Assembly (NCBI GenBank): GCA_937951485.1
Contig: CALEDJ010000032.1
Location: forward strand, 1-64,000
Length of the DNA stretch: 64,000 bases
Reading direction: 5' to 3'
Origin: an uncultured bacterium
GTDB lineage: Bacteria; Hydrogenedentota; Hydrogenedentia; Hydrogenedentales; CAILVY01
In this document: one piece after another, positions 45,393-53,758 of the stretch
How positions within the stretch are numbered: the first letter of the stretch is position 1
Layout: each line of letters begins with the position of its first letter
Made by a program: the position numbers and the translations under genes
The notes under the pieces: model-generated
Databases searched by the model: none
What the model saw: the letters and a program-made list of their open reading frames with translations, nothing else
What the model was told of the DNA's origin: nothing

Positions 45393-46661
45393 TCAACGCC
45401 AAACAAACCAGACAAACAGATATGCGGGCAATACCGACACAACGCTGAAGGGAATGGAAATGCGCAACCACTCACTGAAAGAGACGGTATACCCCTCTTT
45501 TCGGAGCATACCGCATCCTACCACGTTGGCGGAAGCGCCGATCGGCGTGACATTGCCCCCGAGACTGGCCCCAATCAGCAGCCCAAAGAGAAAAAGTGTC
45601 GGGTTCATATGCAGTTTTTCCGCCATCGAGATGCCGACGGGCAGCATGGCGGCGAGATAGGGCACATTGTCAACGAAAGCGGAAAGCAGAATGGACACAA
45701 AAACCACGGTGGTGTATCCGAGAAAAACATTGCGCCCCATCATGTCCGACATCCAGTCGGAGGCGCGGTCCGTCCAACCGGTGATGGTCAGGCTGTGCAC
45801 GATGACGAAGATGCCCATGAGGAAGAACGTGGTGTCCCAGTCGAGCCTTCGAAGACTGGGAATCAATGCGGTTCGCTGGACCCACCTTGCCCACGCCAGC
45901 ATGATCACGGCGAAGATCATGCAGATCGCGCCCGCGAGATAACTGAATCCGGTGTCGTAAAACGAGGAAACGGCGAGCGCAATAATCAATAGAACCATGG
46001 CGATGCTGGGTATCCAGGAGAGCACCGGTTCGACGGTGACCCTGACCATCTCGACCTGCTGTTTGCGGAAAACGAAATAAAGAAAACACAACGAAGAAAT
46101 GGCCCCTATCTGCACGGAAAAGAAAATACTCGGTTTGCCGTGATAGAAGAAGAAATCCGTGAAGGTCATTTTCGCGAAGCCGCCCAGGAGCATGCTCGGC
46201 GGGTCGCCGATAAGCGTGGCAGCGCCCTGAAGATTGCTGGAAATGGCAATGCCAATCATCATGGCGGTGGGGTTCAGTTTCAGACGCCTGGCAATCGCGA
46301 ATCCTATCGGCGCAATGATCAGCACCGTCGCCACATTTTCCACAAAAGCGGAGATGAACGAGGTCAACGCACAAATGAAGACCAGCGCCAAGGCGCTGTT
46401 GGGCGCTCGGTTCACGATGTGTTCGGCGAGAAAGGCCGGACAGCGGCTGTCAATAAAAACATCCGCCATCACCAGCATCCCCACGAAAATACCCATCACG
46501 TTCCAGTTGATTGCCGCCGGCGCTTCAAGAAGCGGCACCACCCCCACCAGGATCAACGCCAGCGCGCCGCATACCGCAACCAGGCTGCGGCGTGTCGGCA
46601 GAAAGACAAAGAGGGCGTAGCAGAGAAAGAAAACCGTCAGGGCGATATAGCGGTCTGCCAT
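45393..46661 (-). CDS. ArsB/NhaD/CitM-type ion transporter (IT superfamily)
   Basis: 422 residues with about eleven membrane segments. Both pseudo-symmetric halves show the superfamily motifs: SAFVENVATVLIIAPIGFAI, then SSNLQGAATLIGDPPSMLLG in the first, and SAFVDNVPYLAAMLPV, then GASLGGNVTPIGASANVVG in the second. The paired N-V/N-x-P helix breaks form the substrate site. Substrates in the family include arsenite, sodium/proton, citrate and other anions; none can be chosen from sequence alone. It probably heads the unit with the sialidase-like gene 85 bases downstream. Confidence 0.85.
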   Translation of the reverse strand: MADRYIALTVFFLCYALFVFLPTRRSLVAVCGALALILVGVVPLLEAPAAINWNVMGIFVGMLVMADVFIDSRCPAFLAEHIVNRAPNSALALVFICALTSFISAFVENVATVLIIAPIGFAIARRLKLNPTAMMIGIAISSNLQGAATLIGDPPSMLLGGFAKMTFTDFFFYHGKPSIFFSVQIGAISSLCFLYFVFRKQQVEMVRVTVEPVLSWIPSIAMVLLIIALAVSSFYDTGFSYLAGAICMIFAVIMLAWARWVQRTALIPSLRRLDWDTTFFLMGIFVIVHSLTITGWTDRASDWMSDMMGRNVFLGYTTVVFVSILLSAFVDNVPYLAAMLPVGISMAEKLHMNPTLFLFGLLIGASLGGNVTPIGASANVVGCGMLRKEGYTVSFSEWLRISIPFSVVSVLPAYLFVWFVWR

Positions 46662-46756
46662 AGCCGGTGAAATCCCGAATTCGTTGCAGGCAAGGGGGGA
46701 TTATTCTATGATGAGTGCGCGGGGATCAAGCATCGCGGCTTGCGGAAAGGAATGCC

Positions 46757-48247
46757 ATGATAAATGTGGGCTTCATCGGATGTGGGCGAATTGCCGATTT
46801 GCATGCGCTGGCGTATCGCAATTCTCCGGAGGCACGGCTGTATGCCATCTGCGATCCAGACCCGGAGACCCGAATGAGGCGGCAGGCGGAATGGGGGCCG
46901 GAAAAGGCGTATGCCGATTATCGGACGCTGCTGGATGACCCCCGTGTGGACGCCGTGGAGATACTGTGCCCCTATGATCAGCACGAACCCGTGTTTCTTG
47001 CGGCGGTGCAGGCCGGCAAACATGTCGCCTGTCAGAAGCCCATGACAACCACGCTCGCCAGCGCGGACCGGATGGTGGCCGCCTCGAAGCAAACAAAAAA
47101 GGTGACCAAAATCACCGAGATCTATCTGCAATATCCACCGATTGTACTGGCGAAGCGCCTGTTGGAGGAGGGAAGCATCGGCGATCCGATGGGACTGCGC
47201 ATCAACTGCATCAGCAGCCCGAAGGGCGGGTGGCACGTGCCGGCCAGAACCTACGAGCAACAGGTACGCATCGCCTCCTTGGGTCTGGGACTGGAGACTT
47301 TTGATCACGGCCACCACGAATGGGCGACGGCGTGGCATCTGCTGGGGGACGTGGAACGGGTCAGCGCCTGGATTGACACCCTGAACGGCATCGTGGACTG
47401 CCCGGCCACGGTGATGTGGAAAGGCCGGGGTAACAAACGCTATGGCGTGTGTGATTTCCTGTTCTGCCCGGACCTGGAGATACCGTCCAAGTATTACTCC
47501 AACGACGAGATGTACCAACTCATCGGCAGCAAAGGGCTGATCCTTGTCAATCGGGGCACGGGCGATTTGTTTGACCGCCCCCCGGTCAGCCTCTTTGACG
47601 GCGCAAAATGGACGCATTTTGAAGATGTGCAGGGAGATTGGGCGCAAGGCTTTATCGGCGCAGGGCGCAATTTCATCGCCGCGATACAGGGCCGTGAACA
47701 ACCGCTGCTGACCATGGAACAGGGCAGGGAGGTGCTGCGATTCGCCATGGCCGTCACGCTGTCGGCGCGCAAGCGCCGCGAAGTCTTTCTGGATGAACTG
47801 GACCATCCCATGCCATGGTGGTATGCGTGGCGGCGGCGCCGCCGCGAGCGCCGGGACTGCGTGGTGCGAACGCAAACTCGCGGCCGGCGGCTGTTCGGTG
47901 ACTATGCGAAATATGCGCCGCAGGCCCGCGAACTCACCCTGCGACTGCCGGAACGGTTCGACGCCACCGCCGCCGGGGAATGGGAATGTGTCATCGCGCT
48001 GACATTGACGGGGGAAAACGGCGTCGGCGATGGGCAATTCGGGCTTACGGTCCGGCAGGGCAGGCTCGATGTCATGGCGGACGCGCTGCCGGAGAATTCG
48101 GACCTGTCCCTGACCGTACCCGCTGGGGTCTGGGCGGCCATCCTGCTGGGGAAAAAACGCATCGAAACCGCTCTCATGCAGGGGATGATCAGGTATAGCG
48201 GACAAGTTGAAAAAGCCTTGCCATTGCGCAGCGCCTTCAGAATTTAA
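46757..48247 (+). CDS. Gfo/Idh/MocA oxidoreductase fused to a C-terminal SCP2-like domain
   Basis: 496 residues from ATG 46757 with AAAGGA close upstream. Residues 1-130 are a Rossmann NAD(P) domain (VGFIGCGRIADLHALAY, AICDPDPETR, GKHVACQKPMTT with the catalytic-type Lys of the (E/Q)KP motif). Residues 130-345 are the GFO_IDH_MocA alpha/beta domain (FDHGHHEWATAWHLLG). After a very Arg-rich linker (YAWRRRRRERRD) the last ~90 residues read as a sterol-carrier-protein 2 fold: FGLTVRQGRLDVMADALPEN, SLTVPAGVWAAILLGK, QGMIRYSGQVEKALPLRSAF. Fusion of a sugar-type dehydrogenase to SCP2 is unusual; it may bring a hydrophobic or lipid-linked substrate to the active site. Confidence 0.8.
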   Translation: MINVGFIGCGRIADLHALAYRNSPEARLYAICDPDPETRMRRQAEWGPEKAYADYRTLLDDPRVDAVEILCPYDQHEPVFLAAVQAGKHVACQKPMTTTLASADRMVAASKQTKKVTKITEIYLQYPPIVLAKRLLEEGSIGDPMGLRINCISSPKGGWHVPARTYEQQVRIASLGLGLETFDHGHHEWATAWHLLGDVERVSAWIDTLNGIVDCPATVMWKGRGNKRYGVCDFLFCPDLEIPSKYYSNDEMYQLIGSKGLILVNRGTGDLFDRPPVSLFDGAKWTHFEDVQGDWAQGFIGAGRNFIAAIQGREQPLLTMEQGREVLRFAMAVTLSARKRREVFLDELDHPMPWWYAWRRRRRERRDCVVRTQTRGRRLFGDYAKYAPQARELTLRLPERFDATAAGEWECVIALTLTGENGVGDGQFGLTVRQGRLDVMADALPENSDLSLTVPAGVWAAILLGKKRIETALMQGMIRYSGQVEKALPLRSAFRI

Positions 48248-48381
48248 CTGTCTTCCGCCCGAACATTATCCCGCCACACATAAAGAGCGTCCAGATTCGC
48301 CCCGATGCCCCACATGCGTCATATCCCTTCCAGCAAGGATCATAGAACAGATTCCTCCCCGAAAGTGACACAAGAAACTGA

Positions 48382-48410
48382 TTTACAAGGAACTCTTTTT
48401 TGGATAAAAT
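48382..48410 (+). promoter_or_regulatory. Sigma70 promoter of the first pseudopilin-like gene
   Basis: TTTACA, 17 bases, TAAAAT, five of six consensus bases in each box. The predicted transcript starts near 48417 and the ATG lies about 55 bases on, after AAGGAGG. Confidence 0.7.
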
Positions 48411-48471
48411 AGGGAAAGATAGGGATAAAGTGAAAACCCTTGTCGTCATTAAAAAAGAAAAGGAGGATAAG

Positions 48472-49416
48472 ATGAAATACTCGATGAAAAGAACCGGTAC
48501 CGCAAAAGGGTTTACTCTGATCGAATTGTTGGTGGTGATCGCGATCATCGGCATTCTGGCGGCGATCTTGTTGCCGGCGCTGGCGCGCGCACGCGAAGCG
48601 GCGCGACGCTCATCCTGCCAGAACAACCTGAAACAGTGGGGGCTGGTGATGAAGATGTACGCCAACGAGTCGCAGGGGCAGAAATTCCCGCCGATGGGTA
48701 CGGAAGCGAACATGGCGGAACCCAACGCGAAGGGATGGGTGTGCTGTCCGGCGGGAGAGACGATATATCCCGAGTACCTGTCGGATATGAACATTTACTT
48801 CTGCCCATCCGATGTCAATTCCTATGCGAAGGACTATATCCTCTGCCCGCAAGGAGCATGGTGCACCGGCCCTGACCGCACCTTGGACCCGACACATTTC
48901 GAAGACCGCAGTTATGTGTACTACGGGTATGCGGCGGAAGATGCGTTTGTGTGGCTGACAGGGAATGGCTGGTTGGTCTATGAGGAATTCCTCGTTGGCG
49001 GCTATCCTGACGCAGCCGACTACGCCCGCGCAGCGGACAACGATTTGGCGAATATAGACCTCGTCGTGCTTGAAATCGTCGCACGAGCCTATTTCTCCGA
49101 GGAGATTTCGCGCATCGAGGCGCTGAGCGGTCAGACACTGCGCCTCTATGGCAACGGCGGCGGCAACACGGTGTACCGCCTGCGCGAAGGCATCGAACGC
49201 TTCCTGATCACGGACATCAATAATCCGGCGGCCAGCGCGAAAGCCCAGAGCGAACTCGCCATCATGTGGGACCAGATAGACGAGGACGTGGATTTCTCGC
49301 ACATGCCGGGCGGCTGCAATGTGCTGTACCTGGACGGCCATGTGGAATGGCACCGCTATCCGGGCGAACACCCCGTATCCGTCATCAACGGCATCCTGGG
49401 CCGCCTGATCGGCTGA
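48472..49416 (+). CDS. Prepilin-type (type II pseudopilin-like) secreted protein 1
   Basis: 314 residues; AAGGAGG sits 5 bases before the ATG at 48472. After a basic leader the prepilin signature [14 protein letters not shown] appears, with Gly as cleavage site, Phe+1 and Glu+5 for N-methylation. The hydrophobic helix is followed by the family's [20 protein letters not shown]. The globular part has several Cys ([15 protein letters not shown]) and ends with the DUF1559/H-X9-DG region [19 protein letters not shown]. Hundreds of such proteins occur per genome in Planctomycetes and relatives; they assemble on type II secretion-like machinery or form surface fibres, but roles are unknown. Confidence 0.88.
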   Translation: MKYSMKRTGTAKGFTLIELLVVIAIIGILAAILLPALARAREAARRSSCQNNLKQWGLVMKMYANESQGQKFPPMGTEANMAEPNAKGWVCCPAGETIYPEYLSDMNIYFCPSDVNSYAKDYILCPQGAWCTGPDRTLDPTHFEDRSYVYYGYAAEDAFVWLTGNGWLVYEEFLVGGYPDAADYARAADNDLANIDLVVLEIVARAYFSEEISRIEALSGQTLRLYGNGGGNTVYRLREGIERFLITDINNPAASAKAQSELAIMWDQIDEDVDFSHMPGGCNVLYLDGHVEWHRYPGEHPVSVINGILGRLIG

Positions 49417-49570
49417 AGATTCGCGAAAATCGGAAGCGCTCACACCCGCGGCAAAGGGGGGAATGGCCTATGTCGCTCGTTGCATCCTGTGAAAGGGGAA
49501 CTGTGGCCGATTGGCGCGTTTGAGGGAAATGAGTAGATTTTGCGCGATGGTGTTTGTCGTGCCCCAAAAT

Positions 49571-49610
49571 ATCCCCCTTTGAAGGGGGAGGGCGCGAAGC
49601 GCCGGGGGAT
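49571..49610. repeat. REP-like compound hairpin
   Basis: The arms ATCCCCC and GGGGGAT enclose two further hairpins, CCCCCTT with AAGGGGG and GGCGC with GCGCC. The same kind of structure occurs widely as intergenic repeats. It lies between two pseudopilin-like genes and could terminate or process the first transcript. Confidence 0.75.
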
Positions 49611-49647
49611 GTTTCCAATAGCCTCAACTTTGCGATAACATACTGCC

Positions 49648-50397
49648 ATGATATCCGAATTTTATGATTATCCATCCTTGGGCAGCGCGCGAATCAGGCG
49701 GGCGCGCGGGCGCGGCTTCACGCTGGTCGAGTTGCTGGTGGTCATCGGCATCATCGGCATTCTGGCGGCATTGCTGCTGCCCGCGCTGTCGCGCGCCCGC
49801 GAGGGAGCCAAGCGCGCCTCGTGCGCCAACAACCTCCGGCAGATTTATATCGCCTTTGAGTGCTACCTGCTGGAGCACAAGGACACCTACCCCGCATGGC
49901 AGGATACCCCGCTCGACAAGTCGCCGGGTTACTGGCTCTGGATGGGGCGCGGCTGGCGGCGTCTGCTCGCTCCCTACATCCCCGGCGACAAGGAACGCCC
50001 CGGCGTCTTCTACTGCCCCTCGGACACCCGCCAGCGCAGCATTGACGTGTTTGAACGCACTTCCTACGCCTATTCCATGGCCTTCTACCATTCCCCGGAA
50101 CAAATCAACAGCATCACCACCGTCGCCGGCAATTACAGCAATCCCCTTCCGGCCATCCCGCAGACCAGCGCCGCGCTCCGCCATCCCACCCGTAAAATCC
50201 TCATCGGGGAGTGGTACGCCAACCACGCCGCATGGGGCAACGACCGGGGATGGTTCGGCCCCGGCGGCAAACGCCTCTACCTCTTCGCCGACGGCCACGT
50301 CGAATTCCTCGACGCCGCCCAAATCCGCCCCGCCAACGACGGCAACCCCAACCCCAATCTCACCAAAGACGGCATCGCCGGCTACGATGTGCAATAG
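49648..50397 (+). CDS. Prepilin-type (type II pseudopilin-like) secreted protein 2
   Basis: 249 residues. A long basic leader (about 22 residues, RIRRARGR) precedes the prepilin signature [14 protein letters not shown] with Glu+5. Downstream is the family's [20 protein letters not shown] motif and a C-terminal [19 protein letters not shown], the H-X9-DG-type block. The globular part has Cys in [11 protein letters not shown] as in the first copy. No Shine-Dalgarno site is visible before the ATG at 49648, so the start could differ. The two proteins lie 230 bases apart and share little beyond the class motifs, so they are separate members, not a recent duplication. Confidence 0.85.
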   Translation: MISEFYDYPSLGSARIRRARGRGFTLVELLVVIGIIGILAALLLPALSRAREGAKRASCANNLRQIYIAFECYLLEHKDTYPAWQDTPLDKSPGYWLWMGRGWRRLLAPYIPGDKERPGVFYCPSDTRQRSIDVFERTSYAYSMAFYHSPEQINSITTVAGNYSNPLPAIPQTSAALRHPTRKILIGEWYANHAAWGNDRGWFGPGGKRLYLFADGHVEFLDAAQIRPANDGNPNPNLTKDGIAGYDVQ

Positions 50398-50463
50398 CGG
50401 TGATCATTATTGACGGCTTCCCTCATAACGCCTGCCAGGGAATGCCATCGGCATCATGGTCTA

Positions 50464-51018
50464 TTACGATTTCATAAAACGGGATAGTTCGGCTTTGGCT
50501 GCACGCCGTCCGGCATTGGTGATACGCCAGACAAGTCCGCCGCCGGCTTCCACCCAGCCTTCCTGTACCATGGCTTTTCTGGCGCGTAACACCATGACCT
50601 GCCACCGTTGAAACCGTCCCCCCGACATGGAATCCCGATCATTCTCTTTGAAAACCGGCGCCATGATCTTTTCGACTTCATCCATAAGCGCTTGGCGTTT
50701 TGCCTCGCCGCCCAATGCCTCAAGTGCCTGCAAAATCGGTTGATAAAATGACCACAACGGCGTCTTTTCGTTCTTCACCGGGCGAACTTTTCGTGCAGGG
50801 CGAAGCAAGTTTTTCCATTGTTTCCTAAGGGTCTCCACTTCCTGAATAAAGGCCTTGATTTCTCGACCACGGCGCGCCAGCGCCTCAGCCTTGTCGTACT
50901 CTCCGCGCATCATCAATTTTCCTGCTTGCGCGTTCAGCGAATCCAAGGCATTCTCAATCGTGCCAATGACGGTCTTAAGCGCTTTGTCCACTTCTGCAGA
51001 ACGTGGTATCACTTGCAT
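50464..51018 (-). CDS. Coiled-coil plus Mrr-N-like winged-helix protein
   Basis: 184 residues. Residues 1-75 are helical with heptad-like spacing (VDKALKTVIGTIENALDSLN, GEYDKAEALARRGREIKAFI), likely a dimerising coil. A basic linker (RPARKVRPVKNEK) leads to about 100 residues resembling the Mrr N-terminal winged helix (PF14338): PLWSFYQPILQALEALGGEA, MDEVEKIMAPVFKENDRDSM, RWQVMVLRARKAMVQEGWVE, then GGLVWRITNAGRRAA. In restriction proteins this fold reads DNA. No nuclease domain is attached here. Its ATG overlaps the end of the HNH/DGQHR gene by 10 bases, so the pair is co-translated and the nuclease is probably its partner. Confidence 0.72.
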   Translation of the reverse strand: MQVIPRSAEVDKALKTVIGTIENALDSLNAQAGKLMMRGEYDKAEALARRGREIKAFIQEVETLRKQWKNLLRPARKVRPVKNEKTPLWSFYQPILQALEALGGEAKRQALMDEVEKIMAPVFKENDRDSMSGGRFQRWQVMVLRARKAMVQEGWVEAGGGLVWRITNAGRRAAKAELSRFMKS

Positions 51019-52655
51019 TGGTACATTAGCCCCTGTTTTTCCTTGATCATTTCGTGAAGATTCAATCCTTCAGTAAGAATGCGTTGGCCATTGGTCGCCA
51101 CGCCTGTATTGAATACCTTATCCCAAAATTCCGGATTTTGCTTGGGGCCGAAGACAGTCGTGCTGAGATTCCGATCCACCCAACAGGGAAGTTGGCCAAG
51201 ATTACTGAGGAAAATCCCAATGCGGCACCATAATTCATCCGGAAGTTTCGTATGTAACAGGCGTTCCTTATCCACCATTCTTCCCGTCCACGAGAAGAAA
51301 TTCTCGATGACCAGACGAATCCACTTCACTGTAATGGTTACCACCTCTTCTCTGGCGATGCGCCATGCCCTCAGATGATATTCATCAATTTTTTCCCCTT
51401 TTTGAATTCTCGCTTCAAGCCGTCTCCCGCCAATTTCAGGGTCCCATTTGCCAACAAAGAAAACTTCGGCAAACAGGGACATTAATCGCACCATCTGCTC
51501 CCGTTCCAAGAACCGGGGATTTGTCCCCTGCTCAAATCCCTCATCAATGGGCGAATCAAGCGCCTTCTTATAAAGGAATTCCTTAAAGAATGTCTTCTCG
51601 ATGGTTGAGTAAGAAATTGGCCGGTTTCCCGTTTTTCCCGCCCACTCCACAAATTCCAACAATTTGTTTTCCGCGCTGTGCGTGATGTTGTCGCGTTGCG
51701 CATCAATGATATACCGTTCCATTTCACGACGTTCCCCGCGAAAGAACCGGACGAGGTCCTGTTCGCTGAAGGAAAGATCGTCTTCGGGAAGGCCGCGCAT
51801 GCGCCGGTATTGCTGCACGCGCTCTGCATACAAAGTGCTTCCCAGGTGTCGCATCACTGCCTGATCAAAAGCCACCTGACGAAGTTTTCCGCCCGCGTTC
51901 GTATTAGCCTGAAGCAAGACGTTAATGTTGGGTTCAACGAACACCCTCACCGGCAATTCACGAACTCCGAGAAGGATTTGTGCTGCGGCCTTATGCTGTC
52001 CATCAAAAAGTTTCAATGGGCCGCTGCCATCAGAATCTTCCGGCGCCCACCAAGCCAAGCCGACATGCAATTGAGGGCGTTTCTGGAGAAACTCTTCGAT
52101 CAGACCGCGTATGTTTGGACCGATGCTGCGCGGATTGATCCGATCATCATGGTGAAGATATTCGATTGGAAAACTGGCGAAAAAATAGTCCATACCGCTG
52201 AGTTTGTCAGTGAGAACAGGTGATTGTCGAATCCTGTTGTCACCGGATGCGCTCATAGAATATTGGATCGAGTCGCCATCACGCTTCAGACGAAGAGAAT
52301 ACTTCGCACCGCCGTGACGCTCAAGAACATCGCCGAGATTAGCGCCTCTTTTCCCGGCTTTCTGCGCTTCCTGCTGGAGTTTTTCAAATTCGGCAAGGCG
52401 ACGTGCGACACGAAGATCAGAAGCGCCTTTGCTGCGATTGCAACTGGCGTGCGTCAACGCGAAATTGTTTTCTGAATCCAGACCATCTTCGACAATCGGG
52501 TCAATGTGATCTATGTCAAGTTGGCCTGCATGCAGGGTAAGATCAACAAGTTCATCGCATATGAAGCACCGGTTATTCTGGCGATTTGAGAGACGTTGCT
52601 CCAATTCATGTCGTTGAATTTCGGTCAGTGCGCCGAGGTATTTTGACGCGGCCAT
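51009..52655 (-). CDS. HNH endonuclease fused to a ParB/DGQHR-like domain
   Basis: 548 residues; AGGGAGGA lies 8 bases before the ATG. Residues 25-80 are an HNH nuclease: Cys30-x-x-Cys33, DIDHIDPIVEDG with Asp49-His50, Asn64, His69, Cys72-Asn73 and Lys. A long linker leads to a ParB/DGQHR-type domain with the exact signature Asp218-Gly-Gln-His221 in KLFDGQHKAAAQILLG, plus LLQANTNAGGKLRQVAFDQA, recalling DndB and other DGQHR proteins of DNA modification and defence. The last 250 residues are unassigned alpha-rich sequence. The combination suggests recognition of modified or foreign DNA followed by cleavage, an inference. The Mrr-N-like gene overlaps its end. Confidence 0.8.
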   Translation of the reverse strand: MAASKYLGALTEIQRHELEQRLSNRQNNRCFICDELVDLTLHAGQLDIDHIDPIVEDGLDSENNFALTHASCNRSKGASDLRVARRLAEFEKLQQEAQKAGKRGANLGDVLERHGGAKYSLRLKRDGDSIQYSMSASGDNRIRQSPVLTDKLSGMDYFFASFPIEYLHHDDRINPRSIGPNIRGLIEEFLQKRPQLHVGLAWWAPEDSDGSGPLKLFDGQHKAAAQILLGVRELPVRVFVEPNINVLLQANTNAGGKLRQVAFDQAVMRHLGSTLYAERVQQYRRMRGLPEDDLSFSEQDLVRFFRGERREMERYIIDAQRDNITHSAENKLLEFVEWAGKTGNRPISYSTIEKTFFKEFLYKKALDSPIDEGFEQGTNPRFLEREQMVRLMSLFAEVFFVGKWDPEIGGRRLEARIQKGEKIDEYHLRAWRIAREEVVTITVKWIRLVIENFFSWTGRMVDKERLLHTKLPDELWCRIGIFLSNLGQLPCWVDRNLSTTVFGPKQNPEFWDKVFNTGVATNGQRILTEGLNLHEMIKEKQGLMYQCK

Positions 52656-52686
52656 GTGAACATCCTCCCTCGCATTCTTTCCCCTT

Positions 52687-52715
52687 ATTACTCAGAAATA
52701 ATATTGTCCTGTCAA
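52687..52715 (-). promoter_or_regulatory. Possible promoter of the HNH-DGQHR / Mrr-N pair
   Basis: On the minus strand TTGACA, 17 bases, AGTAAT. The -35 is perfect, the -10 is weak. It lies 15 bases after the stop of the HicA-nucleotidyltransferase gene, within a short AT-rich gap, so the HNH pair can be expressed independently of hicBA. Confidence 0.5.
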
Positions 52716-52730
52716 CGTGCGGCAATGCGT

Positions 52731-53531
52731 TTAATCCGTCTTCTGCACTTGTCCTTTGAGTTCATCGCTGAGCAGGTCCCAGAGATGCGGGTGTGCTTCG
52801 ACGAGGCGGGCGATGTCGGCGAGGTCTTTGATGCGTTTGCTTTGCCTGCGGGCGGGGTCCGTCCACGCGCGCATTTTTCCGTGGAGCGTATCTTCCAGGG
52901 ATGCGACGCGCATGAGGATGCCGTGGACATCGGCGGGGACGGCGCGGGCAGGGAACTCGCGGTAGAACGACTCGGTGCTGCATTGGATGCTGAGCGCGGA
53001 TTGCCCTTTGAGGTTTATGGACCACTCGAAGCGTTCCGCGTGAAACCCTGCTTCTTCGAGGAGTTTGACGGCGCGCTCGACGTCCTCCGCCGCCACAACG
53101 ATGTCCACATCCTGCGTGACCATGGGGTTCTTCGCCCAGTGGTTGACGGCCAGGCCGCCGATTGCGCACCAGGCAATGTCAGCCCGTTCCAGGCAGTCAA
53201 TAAGGCACATCACGTCGTTCGTGCCGCCGGAGGTCTGCCAATCGAAGAACTGTTTGGAAGTCACGGTACTGTGCCTCTGCTGGTTGCCATCGAACATCTT
53301 GCTTGTCGCCGGATAATGTTTTAGGAGTTCCTTGAACTGCCGGGGAGTCAAGCCTGCGTCCTGCGCAATGGCGCCCATGGTGAATGAATTGATGGGATTA
53401 TGGCGCGGAATGGTAAGCCTTATAACACCGTTGGACATTACAGTGTGTTTCCCTTCGCGCACTGTCTTATACCCGATCTTGCGAAATACGCGGACCGCTT
53501 CTTCCCAACTGATCCCCGGAATGCGTGGCAT
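52731..53531 (-). CDS. HicA toxin domain fused to a nucleotidyltransferase domain
   Basis: 266 residues. Residues 1-70 are a HicA/YcfA mRNA interferase: RIPGISWEEAVRVFRKIGYK, the catalytic His29 in EGKHTVM, RLTIPRHNPINSFTMGAIAQ and LTPRQFKELL. Free-standing HicA ends about here. A linker (71-108) leads to a nucleotidyltransferase of the AbiEii/MNT type: IGGLAVNHWAKN (Gly125-Gly126), TQDVDIVV with Asp141 and Asp143, and GKMRAWTDPARRQSKRIKDL near residues 218-238, where the family has K and R-x-K-D-x-x-D. Both domains keep their key residues. The ATG is one base after the hicB stop. Two toxin-type domains in one chain under one antitoxin is the striking point. Confidence 0.85.
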   Translation of the reverse strand: MPRIPGISWEEAVRVFRKIGYKTVREGKHTVMSNGVIRLTIPRHNPINSFTMGAIAQDAGLTPRQFKELLKHYPATSKMFDGNQQRHSTVTSKQFFDWQTSGGTNDVMCLIDCLERADIAWCAIGGLAVNHWAKNPMVTQDVDIVVAAEDVERAVKLLEEAGFHAERFEWSINLKGQSALSIQCSTESFYREFPARAVPADVHGILMRVASLEDTLHGKMRAWTDPARRQSKRIKDLADIARLVEAHPHLWDLLSDELKGQVQKTD

Positions 53532-53532
53532 T

Positions 53533-53730
53533 TCAGACCGTCACGATTTCTTCGGTAATTTTGAATTCCGCTTTGTCCAATTCCTCGGCATCGAGCCATT
53601 CCCGAATGGCTATGCGGATATTGGCAAGCGCTTCTTCACGTGTTTCCCCTTGGGAGTGACAACCGCGAAGCGCGGGACAACTCACGGACACCCCCTCTTC
53701 CGTCTCTATTAATGTAACCCGGAATTCCAT
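53533..53730 (-). CDS. hicB: HicB-like antitoxin, short form
   Basis: 65 residues. It has the HicB partial-RNase-H-like fold: FRVTLIETEEGVSVSCPALR, GCHSQGETREEALANIRIAI, REWLDAEELD, the usual C-P-x-x-x-G-C-x-S-x-G-x-T-x-x-E-A pattern. There is no room for the C-terminal DNA-binding domain found in longer HicB proteins. GGAG lies 10 bases before the ATG. It precedes the HicA-fusion gene by one base; antitoxin-first order is common in hicBA variants. It presumably binds and blocks the HicA domain; whether it also controls the nucleotidyltransferase is unknown. Confidence 0.9.
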   Translation of the reverse strand: MEFRVTLIETEEGVSVSCPALRGCHSQGETREEALANIRIAIREWLDAEELDKAEFKITEEIVTV

Positions 53731-53758
53731 AACTTCTATGCTCCATTCTCCTTGAGGA

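Noticed and set aside
44183-45475. Longer N-terminus of the second sialidase-like protein
   Set aside because: The in-frame extension to 45475 lacks a Shine-Dalgarno site and puts 56 residues before a clean signal peptide that starts at 45307.
46706-48205. 499-residue minus-strand open frame opposite the Gfo/Idh/MocA-SCP2 gene
   Set aside because: Shadow frame; the plus-strand protein has clear Rossmann and family motifs.
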